Positions 8,730 to 18,162 are shown, numbered from the stretch's first letter. The stretch is DNA of 64,000 nucleotides from Dyadobacter sp. UC 10 (GCF_008369915.1 NZ_VSRN01000001.1:496001-560000); one strand, 5' to 3'. Numbers and translations: made by a program. Notes: a model not told the origin generated them from the letters alone.

Positions 8730-9350
8730 ATGAAAATTACTTTCAACACACTGTTATTATTTTTTCTGCCTGTTTCATTTTGTCTGGCCCAAAGCTTCGC
8801 CGACGAGACTAACAAGTTTCGGGACCATTACAAAAATGAGTTTCTGACAACCGGAAATTCACCCCTGAAAAAGGAGGACCTCGCCTACCTTCGCTTTTAT
8901 GAGCCCGATTCTACTTTTAAGGTCGAGGCCCGGTTTGAGAAAGTCAAAGGACAGCCATTTGAGATGCCGACTTACAGCGGGATCAACAAAACTTACGTGA
9001 GGTACGGTATCTTGAAATTCCGGGTGAACGGAAAAAGACAAACCCTGACTGTCTACCGGAGCCTGAGCCTGCAGGCAAATGCCAAATATAAGGACTATCT
9101 TTTCGTCCCGTTTAAGGACAAGACAAATGGTATTGAATCCTATGGAGGCGGCCGCTATATCGACTTAAAAACAACAGATATCAAGGACGACACCTATGTG
9201 CTTGATTTCAATAAAGCGTATAATCCGTATTGTGCATACAGTATCGGTTTCAATTGTCCGATCCCTCCAAGTGCGAATCATTTGTCGGTGGCTATTTACG
9301 CTGGCGAGAAGAAATTTGCCAAAGAACATGAGGAAGCTAGTCTCAAATAG
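8730..9350 (+). CDS. DUF1684 family secreted protein
   Basis: 206 residues from ATG 8730 (MKITFNTLLL); a TTG six bases earlier is less likely. The signal peptide ends at about FCLAQ. DUF1684 hallmarks are the YGGGRYIDL segment and the C-terminal AYNPYCAYSIGFNCPIPPSANHLSVAIYAGEK, with its two cysteines and PIPP stretch. The biochemical role of the family is unknown. The gene begins right after the hairpin that ends the upstream lipoprotein gene and overlaps the convergent GNAT gene by eight bases. Confidence 0.85.
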   Translation: MKITFNTLLLFFLPVSFCLAQSFADETNKFRDHYKNEFLTTGNSPLKKEDLAYLRFYEPDSTFKVEARFEKVKGQPFEMPTYSGINKTYVRYGILKFRVNGKRQTLTVYRSLSLQANAKYKDYLFVPFKDKTNGIESYGGGRYIDLKTTDIKDDTYVLDFNKAYNPYCAYSIGFNCPIPPSANHLSVAIYAGEKKFAKEHEEASLK

Positions 9351-9798
9351 GAGTTTCTTTCCATTCAAAAAGGATATATTCCCCATCTTCCGAATCGCCG
9401 GCCTGGCTTCGGAAACCGCCATTTCTCAAATAAAAATCAATAGCCGGCTGGTTTTTTAGCAAGCATTTCAAAGTCGCTTTTCCATTTAGTTTTTGAAGAG
9501 AGTTCTGTAAAAGCGCCTTTCCCACACCCTGGTGCTGCCAGGCAGCATTTACATATAAGTGGTGAATAAAATGATCCTGCACCCAAAGCGATGCAAATCC
9601 GACTATCTCCTCCTCTGACTTTGCAACAAGAATAAATTCGCCCTCGGTATCGCTGTCGAATGAGATCCTGGCAAGTTGCTCGTCGTCAAACCAGGTAAAT
9701 GTGGCACGGTAAGAATCCTCATAGAGCTGCGCCACAGCCCTTCTTTCTTCCTCCGCAAAATCTGAAATAGCAATGAATCTCAGAGTATCGTCGCTCAT
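9343..9798 (-). CDS. GNAT family N-acetyltransferase
   Basis: 151 residues with a full GNAT fold. The acetyl-CoA pyrophosphate-binding loop is QHQGVGKALL, preceded by the beta4 strand IHHLYVNAAW and followed by the NQPAIDFYLRNGGF segment. Substrate cannot be inferred. The last eight bases overlap the 3' end of the convergent DUF1684 gene. Confidence 0.88.
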   Translation of the reverse strand: MSDDTLRFIAISDFAEEERRAVAQLYEDSYRATFTWFDDEQLARISFDSDTEGEFILVAKSEEEIVGFASLWVQDHFIHHLYVNAAWQHQGVGKALLQNSLQKLNGKATLKCLLKNQPAIDFYLRNGGFRSQAGDSEDGEYILFEWKETPI

Positions 9799-9816
9799 TA
9801 ATATGATAGTAAGAAC

Positions 9817-9846
9817 ATAAAAAAGCCTGACGAAAACCGTCAGGCT
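9817..9846 (-). terminator. Terminator of the YcxB-like gene
   Basis: Perfect 9-bp stem AGCCTGACG / CGTCAGGCT with a 5-base loop. On the minus strand it is followed by TTTTTT. It lies 20 bases beyond the stop of the gene at 9867-10418. Confidence 0.88.
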
Positions 9847-9866
9847 CCAATTTAGAATAGGCTTGA

Positions 9867-10418
9867 TTATGCTGCAAGAAAATTCTTCTGCTTCATAATA
9901 CGCTCGAAAACTTTGATGTCGTGCTCAGAGGTAAAAATGCTGAAAGGCAGATACAAAAACTGGCCTTTTGAGATTACCAGCACGTAGGCATCCTTGTCTT
10001 TGTAAGCATCCATGATCTGTTCCCATTTCATTACACTTCCTTCCTTCTGGTTCAGTTTCATGAGGATCTGACGGTTGTCGATCTCATACTGAAATTTTTC
10101 AAACATCGGCTTGTACTGAGCAAGCTGGGTAATGCCTGTAAACTGGATCAACCAGAAAAGGACATACAGGATCACACCTACAAACACCGTAATATAGATC
10201 CAGAAATTAGGATAAGCGTCTGTCAGATTGAGTATTGCGTTGATCAGGATCAGGGCAATAGGAAGAAGCGCCCATTTGATCTGCGTTTTGAAAAAGTAAC
10301 GCATGGCCAGCGCAATGTATTTCTTTGTTGGTAATGCATACTTTTTTGTACGAACCGCCGCCGGGTTCGTGGGCATTTGATAAACGGGTTGGTGCTTGTT
10401 CACCGAAACTTTGGCCAT
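9867..10418 (-). CDS. YcxB-like membrane protein
   Basis: 183 residues. A basic N-terminal tail (about 1-45) precedes two adjacent hydrophobic helices (about 48-67 and 73-95). A C-terminal cytosolic domain follows, with YEIDNRQILMK, KWEQIMDAYKDKDAYVLV and GQFLYLPFSIFTSEHDIKVFERIM. That order of two helices and then a small PH-like domain is the YcxB-like/DUF arrangement. No function is established for the family. Its own terminator and a promoter-like box upstream suggest a single-gene unit. Confidence 0.75.
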   Translation of the reverse strand: MAKVSVNKHQPVYQMPTNPAAVRTKKYALPTKKYIALAMRYFFKTQIKWALLPIALILINAILNLTDAYPNFWIYITVFVGVILYVLFWLIQFTGITQLAQYKPMFEKFQYEIDNRQILMKLNQKEGSVMKWEQIMDAYKDKDAYVLVISKGQFLYLPFSIFTSEHDIKVFERIMKQKNFLAA

Positions 10419-10485
10419 AACTTAATTTTAATTAACTATTCTGATTTCTGTCAGATAAGGATCAATAGGGTTGTAAAATAAAGTG

Positions 10486-10493
10486 CAAAGTTA
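10486..10493 (-). promoter_or_regulatory. Candidate promoter -7 element for the YcxB-like gene
   Basis: Reads TAACTTTG on the minus strand, an exact TAnnTTTG match, 68 bases before the start codon. No convincing -33 box. Confidence 0.4.
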
Positions 10494-10611
10494 GGAAAAA
10501 CAGACCGACATATCAGAAAGGCCCTGAAATAAAAAGCAGTTAATAGATTTTAGTGTAATTTGTCTTTCTTAACTGCGTTGAAGAAGTAAATCAGCCTTTT
10601 GATCCAATCCA

Positions 10612-12672
10612 ATGAGTTTTCTGTTTCCTTCCTTTTTGTGGGGTTTGCTGGCCATAGCTGTTCCGATTGCGATTCATATATTCAATTTCCGCCGTACAAA
10701 AAGGATATTTTTCACCAATGTCGCCTTCCTTAAAGCAGTTGATACCAAAACGCGCTCAGTGCGGCAGATCAAGCATTGGCTGGTTCTTGCAACGCGTATT
10801 TTAGCCATTATCTGTCTTGCACTTGCATTCGCTCAGCCGTTTCTTCCGGCAAAAAACAACCAGGCCGTCAGCCGCCAGGGTATCACCAGCCTTTATCTCG
10901 ACAATTCGTTCAGTATGGAGAGCGAGCTGAACAATAAACGGTACCTGGATATTGCTACGCAGCGCCTCAGCGATTTGCTGGGTATTTTCAAAAACTCTGC
11001 CTCCCTGCAACTGGTTACCAACGATTTCTCGGCGCAGGAGCAGGGACTTTACCCCGCAGAAAAACTGCGCGACCGACTTACGACCATTAGCCTTTCCAAT
11101 ACCCCGAGAACATTCGAACAGATCTACCTGCGGCAGCAAAACCTGATCTCGCGCCACCAGCAGCAGGGAAGTAATCAGCTGTTCTGGTTTTCTGATTTTC
11201 AAAAAAGCACGGCCGGTGATTTATCGGCAATTAAAGCTGACACGATCAATCAGCTTTACCTGGTACCCGTGCAGGCTGCGGCTGAAAAGAACATATTCGT
11301 CGATTCCACCTGGTTGAATACGCCATTTATCCGTGAGCTTCAAAACAATATCCTCTTTGTAAAAGTCAGTAATTCGGGCTCGGAAGATGCTAAGAATGTG
11401 GTACTTAAATTGAGTCTGGACAACACCCAGGCTTCCACTGCTTCCGTGAATGTTCCCGCAAACGGAAGTGCTACCGCCAAATTTAACTTCAATCTGAAAG
11501 GGAAGGGTTACAAAAAAGGGCATATCACGTTTGACGATTTTCCGGTGACCTTTGACAACGACTATTTCTTTGTCCTCAACTCCTCTCCCCTTATCCGGGT
11601 TTTACATATTCATGGTCAAAAATCATCCGGCAACTACATTGAAAATGTCTATGATAACGATAGCCTATTCACGCTGCAAAGCTACAATGCACAAAATGTT
11701 GATCCAGGACTGATTAAAAATGCGGATCTCGTCGTGTTGGAAGGGGTTAGTCAGCTATCGGGCACGCTTCCCCAGGAATTGCAGGATTTTGTCCGCAAAG
11801 GCGGGAGCCTGGCCATGCTTCCTTCTGTTAATCCGCAGGCAGAAAGCTATGCCGCTTTCCTAAATAACCTTGGTGTAAGAGGCCTGAACGTAGCCGGCAA
11901 TACAACTCCAAGTCTGGTCGACCTGGCTGCTCCTGACCGTAACAACCCTTTTTTCAGTGATGTTTTCGAGGAATCAGTTCGTCAGGAGATCAACCTGAAC
12001 CTGCCTGCTGCGTCACCGGTGCTGAGCTGGTCAAGCTCGGGGCAGCTGCTGCTTTCACTGCGCAACGGTCAGGTTTATCTAAGTCAGGTTTCAAATGGAC
12101 CTGGAAAATTATATTTGTTTGCAGCGCCGCTCAATCCGGAATATGGCAAGGTAGCGCAGCATGCGATTTTTGTGCCTGTCATGTACAAGATCGCCGCCGC
12201 AAGTGTGAGGGCGCAACGCACTTCGTTTAAGTTTGACGAAGACCCGATCAGCCTGTCCGTGACGGGTACCGAAGCCAATTCGATCTACAAATTACGTCGG
12301 GATAAAACCGAGCTGATCCCAGTCCAGCGTGTAACCGGCAACCAGCTTTTGCTGAGTATTCCCCAGGGTGATCAACTTGGAGAAGGGCTTTCAGCGGGCT
12401 ACTATGAACTGGTGCGGAATGACAAAACCGAACAGCTGATCGCACTCAACCACAACAATACCGAATCCAGGCTGCAATACTACTCTCCTGCGGAGCTCAG
12501 GTCTTTATTTTCCGGACAAAAGAACATCCAGGTATTCGACCGGATCGATGACGATGCATTTGCTACTGCATTTCAGCAACAAAACATGGGTACCTCCTTA
12601 TGGAAGTACTTTTTATACGCTGCACTGTTTTTTCTTTTGCTGGAGATCGCATTGATCAGGTTGATGAAATGA
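10612..12672 (+). CDS. BatA N-terminal domain, von Willebrand factor-like membrane protein
   Basis: 686 residues. It opens with the BatA double-transmembrane module (helices at about 4-24 and 58-78, with FRRTKRIFFTNVAFLK between), typical of Bacteroidota 'aerotolerance' BatA-like proteins. A vWA-like region follows (TSLYLDNSFSMESEL at about 98 is a degenerate DxSxS site), then a large periplasmic beta-rich part and a final helix (about 662-682). BatA-type proteins often lie near MoxR ATPases; none is here, so this is a stand-alone member. Its role in envelope or stress physiology is inferred from the family only. Confidence 0.8.
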   Translation: MSFLFPSFLWGLLAIAVPIAIHIFNFRRTKRIFFTNVAFLKAVDTKTRSVRQIKHWLVLATRILAIICLALAFAQPFLPAKNNQAVSRQGITSLYLDNSFSMESELNNKRYLDIATQRLSDLLGIFKNSASLQLVTNDFSAQEQGLYPAEKLRDRLTTISLSNTPRTFEQIYLRQQNLISRHQQQGSNQLFWFSDFQKSTAGDLSAIKADTINQLYLVPVQAAAEKNIFVDSTWLNTPFIRELQNNILFVKVSNSGSEDAKNVVLKLSLDNTQASTASVNVPANGSATAKFNFNLKGKGYKKGHITFDDFPVTFDNDYFFVLNSSPLIRVLHIHGQKSSGNYIENVYDNDSLFTLQSYNAQNVDPGLIKNADLVVLEGVSQLSGTLPQELQDFVRKGGSLAMLPSVNPQAESYAAFLNNLGVRGLNVAGNTTPSLVDLAAPDRNNPFFSDVFEESVRQEINLNLPAASPVLSWSSSGQLLLSLRNGQVYLSQVSNGPGKLYLFAAPLNPEYGKVAQHAIFVPVMYKIAAASVRAQRTSFKFDEDPISLSVTGTEANSIYKLRRDKTELIPVQRVTGNQLLLSIPQGDQLGEGLSAGYYELVRNDKTEQLIALNHNNTESRLQYYSPAELRSLFSGQKNIQVFDRIDDDAFATAFQQQNMGTSLWKYFLYAALFFLLLEIALIRLMK

Positions 12673-12779
12673 TCCTCCCGCCGTGTCGAATTTCTTTACA
12701 TTTTCGTCAAAAGATGTCGATTGAGTTTTATGTTAGCGGTTTTTACACCAATTTTGTCTGGTAAAATTTAATTTCTTAA

Positions 12780-13922
12780 ATGCTTTCATCCCGAATTGGA
12801 ATTCTTGGAGGCGGCCAGTTGGGTTTAATGCTTTTGCAAGCTGCGGTTGACTGGAACCTTGATATCCATGTACTGGATCCTGACTCTGAGGCTCCATGCA
12901 AACAAATCGCCCCGCACTTCCGCCAGGGTTCCCTGCAAGATTTTGACACGGTTTATGATTTCGGCAAAGACCTCGATGTAATTACGATCGAAATCGAAAA
13001 AGTAAATGTGGAAGCCCTTGAAAAGCTTGAAAAAGAAGGCAAAAAAATCTACCCGCAACCAGCTGTAATCCGACAGATCCAGGATAAGCGGATCCAGAAA
13101 AAGTTTTATCTTGACAATCACCTTCCCACTGCGGATTTTATATTAACCGAAAACCGGGAAGACACTTCCAGGCACGGTTCGTTTTTACCAGCATTTCATA
13201 AACTTGGCAAAGACGGTTACGATGGCCGCGGCGTTCAGCGCCTGGCTTCGGAGGAAGATTTCCCAAAAGCATTCGACCAGCCGGGCCTGCTGGAAAAAGC
13301 AGTCGATTTTGAAAAGGAACTTGCCGTAATTGTTTCGCGCAACAGTGCCGGCGAAACTGCAACATTCCCCACCGTCGAAATGGTATTTCACCCTGAACAC
13401 AATCTGGTGGAATACCTGTTTGCTCCGGCGGAAATCAGCGCAGAAATCAATACAGAAGCCCAGGAAATCGCAGTCAGGACGGCAGAAGCTTTTCAGATAG
13501 TAGGTCTGCTGGCGGTTGAGCTTTTTCTGACAAGAGAAGGCCAAGTACTCATTAATGAAGTTGCGCCCCGCCCGCATAACAGCGGCCACCATACCATCCG
13601 GGCCAATGTGACATCGCAATACGAGCAACACTGGCGGGCTATTCTGGGATTGCCACTTGGTAGTACCACTGCGTTCGGTCCTTCGGCAATGGTTAATCTG
13701 CTAGGCGAGGACGGGTATGAAGGACCGGCAATTTATGAGGGAATTGAGAAGCTTTTGGCAAAGGATGCGGTCTTTCCTTTTTTATATTGGAAAAAACAAA
13801 CCAAACCTTTCCGAAAAATGGGCCATATTACCATTATGGATAGCGACCTCCCCGCTTTGAAAGAGAAAGTAGAGTTTGTGAAAAATAATATCCGGGTAAT
13901 CAGTACAGATTTTAAGCAGTGA
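12780..13922 (+). CDS. purK: PurK, 5-(carboxyamino)imidazole ribonucleotide synthase
   Basis: 380 residues, the normal length for PurK. It makes N5-CAIR from AIR, bicarbonate and ATP in purine synthesis. Features are the N-terminal IGILGGGQLGLMLLQAA nucleotide-binding segment, the ATP-grasp core (FHKLGKDGYDGRGVQ, about 138-152), NEVAPRPHNSGHHT (about 260-273) and the C-terminal VNLLGEDGYEGP. Four bases separate it from purE, so the pair is co-transcribed and carries out consecutive steps. Confidence 0.95.
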   Translation: MLSSRIGILGGGQLGLMLLQAAVDWNLDIHVLDPDSEAPCKQIAPHFRQGSLQDFDTVYDFGKDLDVITIEIEKVNVEALEKLEKEGKKIYPQPAVIRQIQDKRIQKKFYLDNHLPTADFILTENREDTSRHGSFLPAFHKLGKDGYDGRGVQRLASEEDFPKAFDQPGLLEKAVDFEKELAVIVSRNSAGETATFPTVEMVFHPEHNLVEYLFAPAEISAEINTEAQEIAVRTAEAFQIVGLLAVELFLTREGQVLINEVAPRPHNSGHHTIRANVTSQYEQHWRAILGLPLGSTTAFGPSAMVNLLGEDGYEGPAIYEGIEKLLAKDAVFPFLYWKKQTKPFRKMGHITIMDSDLPALKEKVEFVKNNIRVISTDFKQ

Positions 13923-13926
13923 TCAG

Positions 13927-14418
13927 ATGGTAGGTATTATAATGGGAAGTCTTTCGGATTCGAAGGTAATGCAGCTGGCCGCCGATGCGCTGACAGAGTT
14001 GGGTATTGCCTATGAAATGGAGATCGTTTCCGCACACCGGACGCCTGAACGAATGCTGGAATATGCAGCCACCGCCCGTTCCCGCGGATTGAAGGTGATT
14101 ATCGCAGGGGCTGGAGGCGCGGCACATTTGCCTGGTATGGTAGCCTCGCTCACATCATTGCCGGTAATCGGCGTGCCGGTGTTGTCCAGCAACTCGATCG
14201 ATGGGTGGGATTCGGTACTTTCCATACTACAGATGCCCGCCGGCGTACCTGTTGCAACAGTGGCCCTGGACGGTGCCAGAAACGCCGGAATACTGGCGGC
14301 ACAGATCATCGGAGCCAGCGACGAAGCGACCGGAAAACGCCTGGATGCATTCAAGGAAAGCCTTAAAGACAAAGTTTCGACGATGAACGAGGAATTGAAG
14401 AAGCAACTTGCAAAGTAA
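13927..14418 (+). CDS. purE: PurE, N5-CAIR mutase
   Basis: 163 residues, class I PurE. VGIIMGSLSDSKVM at the N-terminus is the nucleotide-binding loop, SAHRTPERM carries the catalytic His, and AGAGGAAHLPGMVASLTSLPVIGVPV is the core. It converts N5-CAIR to CAIR, following PurK directly. The four-base spacing indicates one operon. Confidence 0.96.
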   Translation: MVGIIMGSLSDSKVMQLAADALTELGIAYEMEIVSAHRTPERMLEYAATARSRGLKVIIAGAGGAAHLPGMVASLTSLPVIGVPVLSSNSIDGWDSVLSILQMPAGVPVATVALDGARNAGILAAQIIGASDEATGKRLDAFKESLKDKVSTMNEELKKQLAK

Positions 14419-14479
14419 CCCTTGTTTATTATTTTCGTATTTATATTAACTCCACTAAAAATTGAATAACGGCTAAGTT

Positions 14480-15121
14480 ATGGAAGACGAATTCGCTAAA
14501 AAAAGAAATATCCGTCCTACTGAAAAGTCTAATTTACCGGTTGTTACGCTGTTGGTGTTAGTCCTTTTGGTATTGGCCATGCTTTATGTCGGCTATGAGT
14601 ATATTTCAGACAGTTCTTCCAACTCCGAGGAGCTGACTTCTGTTGTGGTAGATTCCACATTGGGTGAAACTACTGTGGGCGAACCTATTACAACAGACGA
14701 AGCAGTACCCCCGGCAGAAACCGAGAAAGCAGAACCAATAACCAAAGATCCCGTCGCAGAGAAACCTGCTGTGCCTGCCAAGGAAACCAAACCGGCAGTG
14801 TCGGCAGCTTCATTAGGCGGACAGGAAATTACGCATTCGGTACAAAGCGGAGAGACGTTTTCGAGCATTGCATCCAGATATAACCTCAAAACCGAAACTT
14901 TGCAGGGCCTTAACCCCGATGTTTCTGATGTAAAATCGGGGGTTACCAAATTGAAAGTACAGGTTCAGACAGTTCATACAGTCGGCCCGGGCGATGTACT
15001 CAGAGTGGTGGCAGGAAAATACGGAGTTACGAAGGAAGCGTTGATGAAAGCGAATGGTAAATCCAGGGATTTTTCAGAGCGTGGCGAAAAACTGATTGTT
15101 CCTTTTGCTTCCAGAAAATAA
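14480..15121 (+). CDS. Membrane-anchored protein with two LysM domains
   Basis: 213 residues: a short basic cytosolic tail, one transmembrane helix (about 21-43), a Thr/Glu/Pro/Ala-rich linker (about 50-115), then two LysM modules. The first is HSVQSGETFSSIASRYNLKTETLQGLNP (about 120-160). The second is HTVGPGDVLRVVAGKYGVTKEALMKANGK (about 165-210). LysM modules bind peptidoglycan N-acetylglucosamine, so a periplasmic cell-wall-binding role is likely. It follows purE by 61 bases and ends at a terminator, so it may be the last gene of the purKE unit. Confidence 0.88.
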   Translation: MEDEFAKKRNIRPTEKSNLPVVTLLVLVLLVLAMLYVGYEYISDSSSNSEELTSVVVDSTLGETTVGEPITTDEAVPPAETEKAEPITKDPVAEKPAVPAKETKPAVSAASLGGQEITHSVQSGETFSSIASRYNLKTETLQGLNPDVSDVKSGVTKLKVQVQTVHTVGPGDVLRVVAGKYGVTKEALMKANGKSRDFSERGEKLIVPFASRK

Positions 15122-15151
15122 CAGAAATTAATTAATTACCGGAATACAAAG

Positions 15152-15184
15152 AATCCCGACTCATTACCGAGCCGGGATTTTTTG
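15152..15184 (+). terminator. Terminator after the LysM gene
   Basis: Stem AATCCCGACTC / GAGCCGGGATT (one mismatch) followed by TTTTT, 30 bases after the LysM stop and facing the convergent 957-residue receptor gene. Confidence 0.88.
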
Positions 15185-15210
15185 CACTAACAGCGAGGGG
15201 TTACCATATG

Positions 15211-18084
15211 TTAAAAGCTTCCCGGCCCTCTGCCTTCGCCACGATTTCGGAAACCGCCTCCGTCGCCATTGTATTCACGTCTGCGATTGCTGTCATTTGA
15301 AGGCATTTTCCCAAAGTTTTTCAATGTGTAAGTGAACGTCAGCATGGCGTATTGGGTCAGTACTCGGTTGGTGACATCCTGCACATATGTTTCGGTCACA
15401 TTCCGGCTGATGCTGTTGTTTTGTTTCAGAATATCAAAAACAGTCAGTTTCAATTCTCCTGCGTTGTTTTTCAGGAACTTCTTGCCAATACTCGCATTCC
15501 ATAATGTAAAGTTGCGATTGAAACCTTCTCCTAACCCCCGGTACGACTGATTGTTAATGTCACTTTGTACTACAAATCCTTTACCAAAAATCCAGTTAAC
15601 CCGGCCGGTTATGCCCTGCGTATAGTAATTATTATTGAGGTTTGGCTGAATGGTATTTCGCACGATATTGTAGTTTCCTGAATAAGAGACCGTGAAATCA
15701 ATATTCTCGCTCACATTGCTGCTCAGCACAAGTCCCTGTGACATGGCATAAGTGTTGGAAAAGTTGGGCACGTTATTGATCATTCCCGGCGATCTCACGT
15801 AATTGAAACCGGTAGTGATATTCAGATTCAACTTCAATGGTGCGATCGGTTTTCCGTAAGCCAGGAACGAACGTGCATTCCAGCTGCCATCGACGTTGAT
15901 CGGCGAGGTAAGCCGGGCGCCGCGTTCAAGCACGATGCCGTTTTCCAATGTCATCGGTTCCCGGGCAATGATTGTTGAATTGACGATCGCATTATTGGTC
16001 TGGGTCAAAAAGATCATTGCATTCAGGCTATAAGGGCGTTTTGCGCCTGCAAGAGAATATCTGACATTGAACATATTCCGGTATTCCTGTTTCAGATTGG
16101 GGTTACCTGCTGTCAGCGAAAGCGGGTTGCTATTATCCACCACATTCTGCAACTGTGAAATCGAAGGCTGGCTCGTCGAGCTGCGGAAAAAAGTCCTGAA
16201 CTGGGTACCGGTTTTCGAACGGTAACTCAGCATGAAATTAGGCAGGAAATTAGTAAAAGACTGATCCACTTTTGCATTGTAAGGTGCAAGCTGCTGGCTG
16301 TACAATCCTGTATTTTGGAAATCAACCCCCAGGTTGGCCGACCAGCTGTTTTTCCGGTAACGGTACCCCAGTCCGGCGCGGTTGGTTATATAGCGGTTGT
16401 CAAAATTATTGGAAAGCAAAGTGTCCAGATCTGAATAGGTGTTTTCATCAAAACTCATATTATAAGTCTCTCTGCTGGAATTGCTGTTGCTGACGGTCAA
16501 CCCGTAGTTCAATTGCAGCTGTCCCGTTTTACTCAGTGGCTCTGTATAAATCACATTACCGCCCAATGTGATCCCGTCCGAATTGGTGTAGCTCAGCTGG
16601 TCGATCGTGTCGCCTCTCATTGCGATTTCCGGCAGCCCGAAAGTGTCGTAGTATAAGTTGCGGGAATATAGATTCCGCGTTCCGTTGCGGTCATTCAGCT
16701 GGGTATTCACATTCAAACTGACTGTCCGGCCCTTTTTCGCAAAGCTGTGGCGGAACAAAAGATCATTCGAGAAGTTATAGCCTTTATTAAAATTGCGCTG
16801 CGTGTTATCCAGCCCGTTGATCTTGCTACCATCCCCAAGTGCGGTAAGTCCCGTTTTGGAACTTCCGGAGTTGTTATCCTGAAAACTTAGCCGCGGCGTC
16901 ACGATCAATGAATTGTTGGGATCGATATTGTATTCTACCCGGAAGTTCAGCCGGTGGTTGGCATTGGTACTCGAAGTCCGGCTGGCTTCATTATAAAACT
17001 GATTACTGTCGGCCTCTGCGAGAATAAATTCCTGAGAAGTAGTCTGCTCATTTACATTCCCGGTCCGGTTGAAGAAATAGCTGCCCGTCACCTCCACTTT
17101 TTTACCAAATTTATTGGCATAATTAAGTCCGAAAGAATTGGTGCCGGTAATCCCGCTTTGGTTTCCGACCATAAAATTCCCGGAAGATCCTCCCCGGCCG
17201 CCACCGCCGCCTGTAACACCCAGCAGATCCTGCCCGGAGAAATTCTGCATATTGATATTATTGCTCATCCCCACAACCGAAATGCGCTGATCTCCCTTGA
17301 AGAAACTCACATTCCCGCCTGCCTGATATCGGTTGTCAAGTCCGTAACCGGCGAAAACTTTACCAAACTGACCCATTTTACGATCTGCTTTTGTCACGAT
17401 ATTGATCGTTTTCTGCGCACTGCCATCGTCAAATCCCGTGAATTGCGCCTGGTCGCTGAGCTTATCGAAAACTTCTATTTTGTCCACTACTTCTGCCGGA
17501 AGGGATTTCAGGGTAAGTGCTGCATCGTCCCCGAAGAAGGGTTTCCCGTCTACCAATACCCTGTTCACCGTTTCGCCGTGGGCGGTTACTGTTCCATTTG
17601 TGACGGTTATACCCGGCATTTTCTGGATCAGGTCTTCTGTGGTGGCGTCGGGGTTAGTTTTAAAAGCAGCCGCGTTGAATTGGGTAGTATCTCCCTTTTG
17701 TTCCATCGGGGTAACCTGTCCGATTACCTTCACTTCTTTCAGGTTTGCTACGGCTTCGGTTAACTGGATCGTTCCCAGATCCTGGGTGTCATTTGTGATG
17801 GTAACAACTTTTGTAAAATCCTTATAGCTCAGGTAGGATACCTTTACCAAATAGGCCGTTTCTTTCGAAAGTCCCGTGAATGAAAATTTACCATCCACAT
17901 CGGTGGTAACGTATTCGGGCTTGGCATCAGGAACATTCCTGCTCACCGCCACATAAGCGCCGACTACCGCCGAGCGATTGACGCTATCAATAACGGTACC
18001 CGAGATCCGGGAATCCTGGGCGTGTACGAAACTGCTGAAAAGCAATCCCAGTATCAGCAGGGCGGAGGAAAAATAACGGTTCAT
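15211..18084 (-). CDS. TonB-dependent receptor-type outer membrane beta-barrel protein
   Basis: 957 residues. Order: signal peptide (about 1-22), carboxypeptidase-regulatory-like beta-sandwich (about 25-110), plug (about 125-235, with IQKMPGITVTNGTVTAHGE and VNRVLVDGKPFFGDDAALTLKSLPAEVVDKIEVFD), and an OMP_b-brl_3-type barrel (about 240-930). It has no SusD partner, so the substrate is open; relatives are often generic transporters or enzyme-associated barrels. Two Gly-rich stretches are odd: a GGGGGRGGSSG loop at about 290, and an Arg/Gly-rich tail after the last barrel strand, beyond the usual C-terminal aromatic. A long inverted repeat lies in its leader. Confidence 0.85.
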   Translation of the reverse strand: MNRYFSSALLILGLLFSSFVHAQDSRISGTVIDSVNRSAVVGAYVAVSRNVPDAKPEYVTTDVDGKFSFTGLSKETAYLVKVSYLSYKDFTKVVTITNDTQDLGTIQLTEAVANLKEVKVIGQVTPMEQKGDTTQFNAAAFKTNPDATTEDLIQKMPGITVTNGTVTAHGETVNRVLVDGKPFFGDDAALTLKSLPAEVVDKIEVFDKLSDQAQFTGFDDGSAQKTINIVTKADRKMGQFGKVFAGYGLDNRYQAGGNVSFFKGDQRISVVGMSNNINMQNFSGQDLLGVTGGGGGRGGSSGNFMVGNQSGITGTNSFGLNYANKFGKKVEVTGSYFFNRTGNVNEQTTSQEFILAEADSNQFYNEASRTSSTNANHRLNFRVEYNIDPNNSLIVTPRLSFQDNNSGSSKTGLTALGDGSKINGLDNTQRNFNKGYNFSNDLLFRHSFAKKGRTVSLNVNTQLNDRNGTRNLYSRNLYYDTFGLPEIAMRGDTIDQLSYTNSDGITLGGNVIYTEPLSKTGQLQLNYGLTVSNSNSSRETYNMSFDENTYSDLDTLLSNNFDNRYITNRAGLGYRYRKNSWSANLGVDFQNTGLYSQQLAPYNAKVDQSFTNFLPNFMLSYRSKTGTQFRTFFRSSTSQPSISQLQNVVDNSNPLSLTAGNPNLKQEYRNMFNVRYSLAGAKRPYSLNAMIFLTQTNNAIVNSTIIAREPMTLENGIVLERGARLTSPINVDGSWNARSFLAYGKPIAPLKLNLNITTGFNYVRSPGMINNVPNFSNTYAMSQGLVLSSNVSENIDFTVSYSGNYNIVRNTIQPNLNNNYYTQGITGRVNWIFGKGFVVQSDINNQSYRGLGEGFNRNFTLWNASIGKKFLKNNAGELKLTVFDILKQNNSISRNVTETYVQDVTNRVLTQYAMLTFTYTLKNFGKMPSNDSNRRREYNGDGGGFRNRGEGRGPGSF

Positions 18085-18091
18085 GATTTCT

Positions 18092-18162
18092 GTAAAGGTT
18101 TCTGGAAGTTTAGAGCAATCCCCGGAGGGAAAGTTTAACTGCCTCTTCCAAATAACCTTTAC
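18092..18162. repeat. Interrupted inverted repeat in the leader of the 957-residue receptor gene
   Basis: Left arm GTAAAGGTTTCTGGAAG (18092-18108) is complementary to right arm CTTCCAAATAACCTTTAC (18145-18162) except for a short mismatch in the middle. The left arm lies eight bases before the receptor start codon (18084, minus strand). It could fold in the mRNA leader or be an operator. Confidence 0.6.

Noticed and set aside
9343-9350. Eight-base overlap of convergent genes as a sign of a frameshift
   Set aside because: Both proteins have complete, family-like C-termini, so a simple 3' overlap is the better reading.
12673-12779. A purine riboswitch before purK
   Set aside because: The 107-base space shows no purine-aptamer-like three-way junction or terminator that I can recognise.
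16954-17763. A 269-codon open frame on the + strand antisense to the 957-residue receptor gene
   Set aside because: It lies wholly opposite a well-supported coding region, has no recognisable motif, and is expected from the codon bias of the true gene.
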